Of a stretch of 64,000 nt of DNA, positions 62,683 to 64,000 are shown one piece after another; the first letter of the stretch is position 1, and each line of letters begins with the position of its first letter. Made by a program: the position numbers and the translations under genes. Source of the stretch: Streptomyces caeruleatus (GTDB lineage Bacteria; Actinomycetota; Actinomycetes; Streptomycetales; Streptomycetaceae); assembly GCF_001514235.1 (NCBI RefSeq), contig NZ_KQ948926.1, positions 216,884 through 280,883 of the forward strand. Reading direction: 5' to 3'. The notes beneath the pieces are model-generated. The model saw only the letters and a program-made list of their open reading frames with translations, was not told where the DNA came from and searched no databases.

Positions 62683-63308
62683 GTACGACTTCGGGCCCGG
62701 ACTCTTCCCGCTCGCAGCGGTGAATGGGTCCGGGCCCGCGCCCGTTGACGAACAGCTTGCTCTCATCGGTGAACCAACGCCCGTACGCATACCGGCTGTT
62801 GAGTGGGAATCCTGGCTGGCCGACGAGTCTGTTCAGGCCCGCTACTGGGCCAAGGTCTACCGCACCGAGTCCGCTGGGAACTGCTGGTTCTTCCTCGGCG
62901 GGATCTCCAGCACCGGCCATGCCAGTATTCAGGGCGGCCTCGCGGCCGGGTAGGACTCGACGGGGCACGATGCCGGGCCACCTGTACGGGTATCAGCTCG
63001 CGCACGGCGTCATCCCTCGCCTGGGCTGGGGAAACGACAGTCCGGCCGTTTGCCACACCTGTGACAATCACTCCTGCCAGCAGCCCGCACACATTCGGCT
63101 GTGCACGGCGGCTGAGAACCGAGCGGAGTGGGTTGCCCGGCGCAGAGATCCGGGCAGTCCTCTGGCCGACGTCCGAGGGCCCGCCGAACGCTCCCGGGCC
63201 ATCGGTACGGCGATCAGTACCGGCCTCGGCCTCGGCGAGTCCGGCACCGAGATCACCCGCCACATCCGCATGGCAGCGGAAGCCGGCAGACCGCTGAGGC
63301 GGTGGTGA
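62672..63308 (+). pseudogene. HNH endonuclease gene with a +1 frameshift
   Basis: From ATG 62672 the first frame encodes PAVEWESWLADESVQARYWA and AGNCWFFLGGISSTGHAS before stopping at 62953. The second frame carries the rest: RAASRPGRTRRGTMPGHLYG, VCHTCDNHSCQQPAHIRL and ENRAEWVARRRDPGSPLADV. The two join at about 62925-62931, where one extra base (near GCCAGTATTC) breaks the frame. The zinc-type HNH motif is in the second part. Inactive unless frameshifting occurs. Confidence 0.7.
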
Positions 63309-63547
63309 CCTCGCGGTCGAGCGACATGCGCGTGGGCCCTTCGCCCATGGCCCCCGTATCACGCTCACCACGCGGACTCGGTCGAAGCCCAAGGCCCGGC
63401 AGGGCCTACCGTCCTCAGCGATCGGTTCGCCCATTTCCGAGACGCGTGAAGTCGTCACTCTCCGTGGCCATGCTGAAGAAGAGTCGGCGCTCACGCGGAC
63501 TGGCGTGGCTTGCTGACAGGTCTCAACAAGGCGATCCTCAAACTGGC

Positions 63548-63580
63548 GAGGTGGGTCCACCCTGGCTGTGGGCCCACCTC
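63548..63580. terminator. Hairpin between HNH gene and the hypothetical gene at 63597
   Basis: GAGGTGGG at its left side pairs with CCCACCTC at its right side, extended by G-T and G-C pairs to about 11 bp. It lies between two convergent genes and can serve both. Confidence 0.65.
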
Positions 63581-63596
63581 GTCTCGTGGCTGGCGG

Positions 63597-63983
63597 TCAG
63601 GTCTTCCGGCTCCTGGCCGTTGCCGGAGACCTCTTTTTCGGGGGCGTTGCCGCTGCCTTTGCCGCCGTCTGCGGTGAGAAGCCGGCGGCCTTGAGGATGT
63701 CCATCGCGTCGAAGATGGACTGTAGCTGCTTGGTCAGCAGCGTCACTGTGAGGAGTTCCTGAGCTTCGGGCGGCAGTTCCTTCAGCGAGCACTTGTAGAT
63801 GCGCACGGCCTGCCGATAGAGGGACTGCATGCGCTCGGCCGCGTAGGCGGTGCACTTGTCGGCGTCAACGGTGACCGTGTAATGGCCGCGGTACCGGACG
63901 AAGCTCTTCTTCTCGGCTCCGCACTTGACGTCTCGGATCCAGCTCTTGCCACGCTCGAACTGGCCCCTGGTGTTGCGGCCCAT
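63597..63983 (-). CDS. Hypothetical protein
   Basis: 128 residues from ATG 63983 with GGAGG upstream. It begins MGRNTRGQFERGKSWIRDVK and contains CTAYAAERMQSLYRQAV; the tail is Ala/Lys/Arg-rich. Not recognised. The next gene to the right, and the end of the island, are beyond the window. Confidence 0.5.
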   Translation of the reverse strand: MGRNTRGQFERGKSWIRDVKCGAEKKSFVRYRGHYTVTVDADKCTAYAAERMQSLYRQAVRIYKCSLKELPPEAQELLTVTLLTKQLQSIFDAMDILKAAGFSPQTAAKAAATPPKKRSPATARSRKT

Positions 63984-64000
63984 GGCCTCCGCAGGAGGGA

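Noticed and set aside
15908..64000. Second att copy (attR) of the tRNA-Arg end
   Set aside because: No repeat of the T arm and acceptor strand could be found by eye to the right, so a right border is not called.
1..64000. CRISPR arrays and complete insertion sequences
   Set aside because: No regularly spaced repeats and no transposase were seen; only recombinase fragments and one integrase.

Overview
This is a high-GC actinobacterial chromosome segment, almost certainly Streptomyces. The signs are very strong G/C bias at third codon positions, GTG/TTG starts, a Rho factor with a long Arg/Asp/Gln-rich insertion, a complete conservon (cvnA-D type), SAV2177-type methyltransferase, BldD/XRE-like regulators, and the linked gene set rpmE-prfA-prmC and rho-thrB-thrC-hom-lysA-nrtL.

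Layout. (1) 1-15.7 kb is ordinary core chromosome, all on the minus strand: a threonylcarbamoyl-AMP synthase cut by the window edge, prmC, prfA, rpmE, an LCP-family enzyme, a secreted trypsin-like protease with FG-GAP-type repeats, rho, thrB, thrC, hom, lysA, nrtL and a receiver-domain protein. Several clear hairpin terminators separate these units. (2) 15.84-17.7 kb is tRNA-Arg(CCG) followed directly by a tyrosine integrase and an excisionase-like gene. This is the classic left edge of an integrated element; no second att copy was seen before 64 kb, so the island probably runs out of the window. (3) 18-22 kb holds debris (kinase remnant, frameshifted winged-helix gene) plus a phosphotransferase and an XRE/TPR regulator. 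(4) 22.4-33.5 kb is a signalling block: two anti-sigma-like ATPases, a small P-loop kinase, two small conserved Streptomyces proteins, a complete conservon, a GAF protein, an acyl-CoA dehydrogenase, a LexA-headed protein, a SAV2177 methyltransferase and an EEP-fold nuclease. (5) 33.7-35.2 kb is an unusual fusion of an XRE DNA-binding domain to a complete peptide deformylase.

(6) 35.4-46.2 kb is a tightly overlapped operon. queC, queD, queE and folE (GTP to preQ0) lead into a small coupled ORF, a reverse-transcriptase-like protein with a damaged catalytic motif (FADN), a SUMF1/FGE-fold protein, a DUF6884-like protein, a GT2 glycosyltransferase, a radical SAM enzyme, a phosphoribosyltransferase, a GT4 glycosyltransferase, a 5'-3' exonuclease, a PIG-L deacetylase and a HAD hydrolase. 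No queF or tRNA-guanine transglycosylase is present. The product is therefore probably not queuosine; it may be a preQ0-derived (7-deazapurine) glycoside or nucleoside, or a nucleic-acid modification. (7) 46.6-54.3 kb carries an ABC exporter, an MFS exporter, three methyltransferases (one of the FxLD/PCMT type), a second EEP protein and a possible 2H phosphoesterase; these may finish, export or protect from the preceding product.

(8) 54.9-59.9 kb is a compact candidate RiPP locus: a toroid-fold protein with a C-terminal helix-turn-helix, a NUDIX hydrolase, a SPASM radical SAM enzyme, a 62-residue precursor with four aromatic-Asp-Asn motifs (Trp, Trp, Phe, Trp), a hairpin, a pentapeptide-repeat protein and an HxD-containing conserved protein. 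A paralogue of that last protein sits at 19 kb. The motifs match the three-residue cyclophane (triceptide) pattern. A repeated, palindromic operator-like array lies in the divergent promoter between the NUDIX and radical SAM genes. (9) 60-64 kb is decayed mobile-element material: a regulator fragment, a near-perfect parS-like site, a truncated ParA-like ATPase, a frameshifted HNH endonuclease and two small conserved genes. Function and family calls are from reading motifs only; no database search was run.
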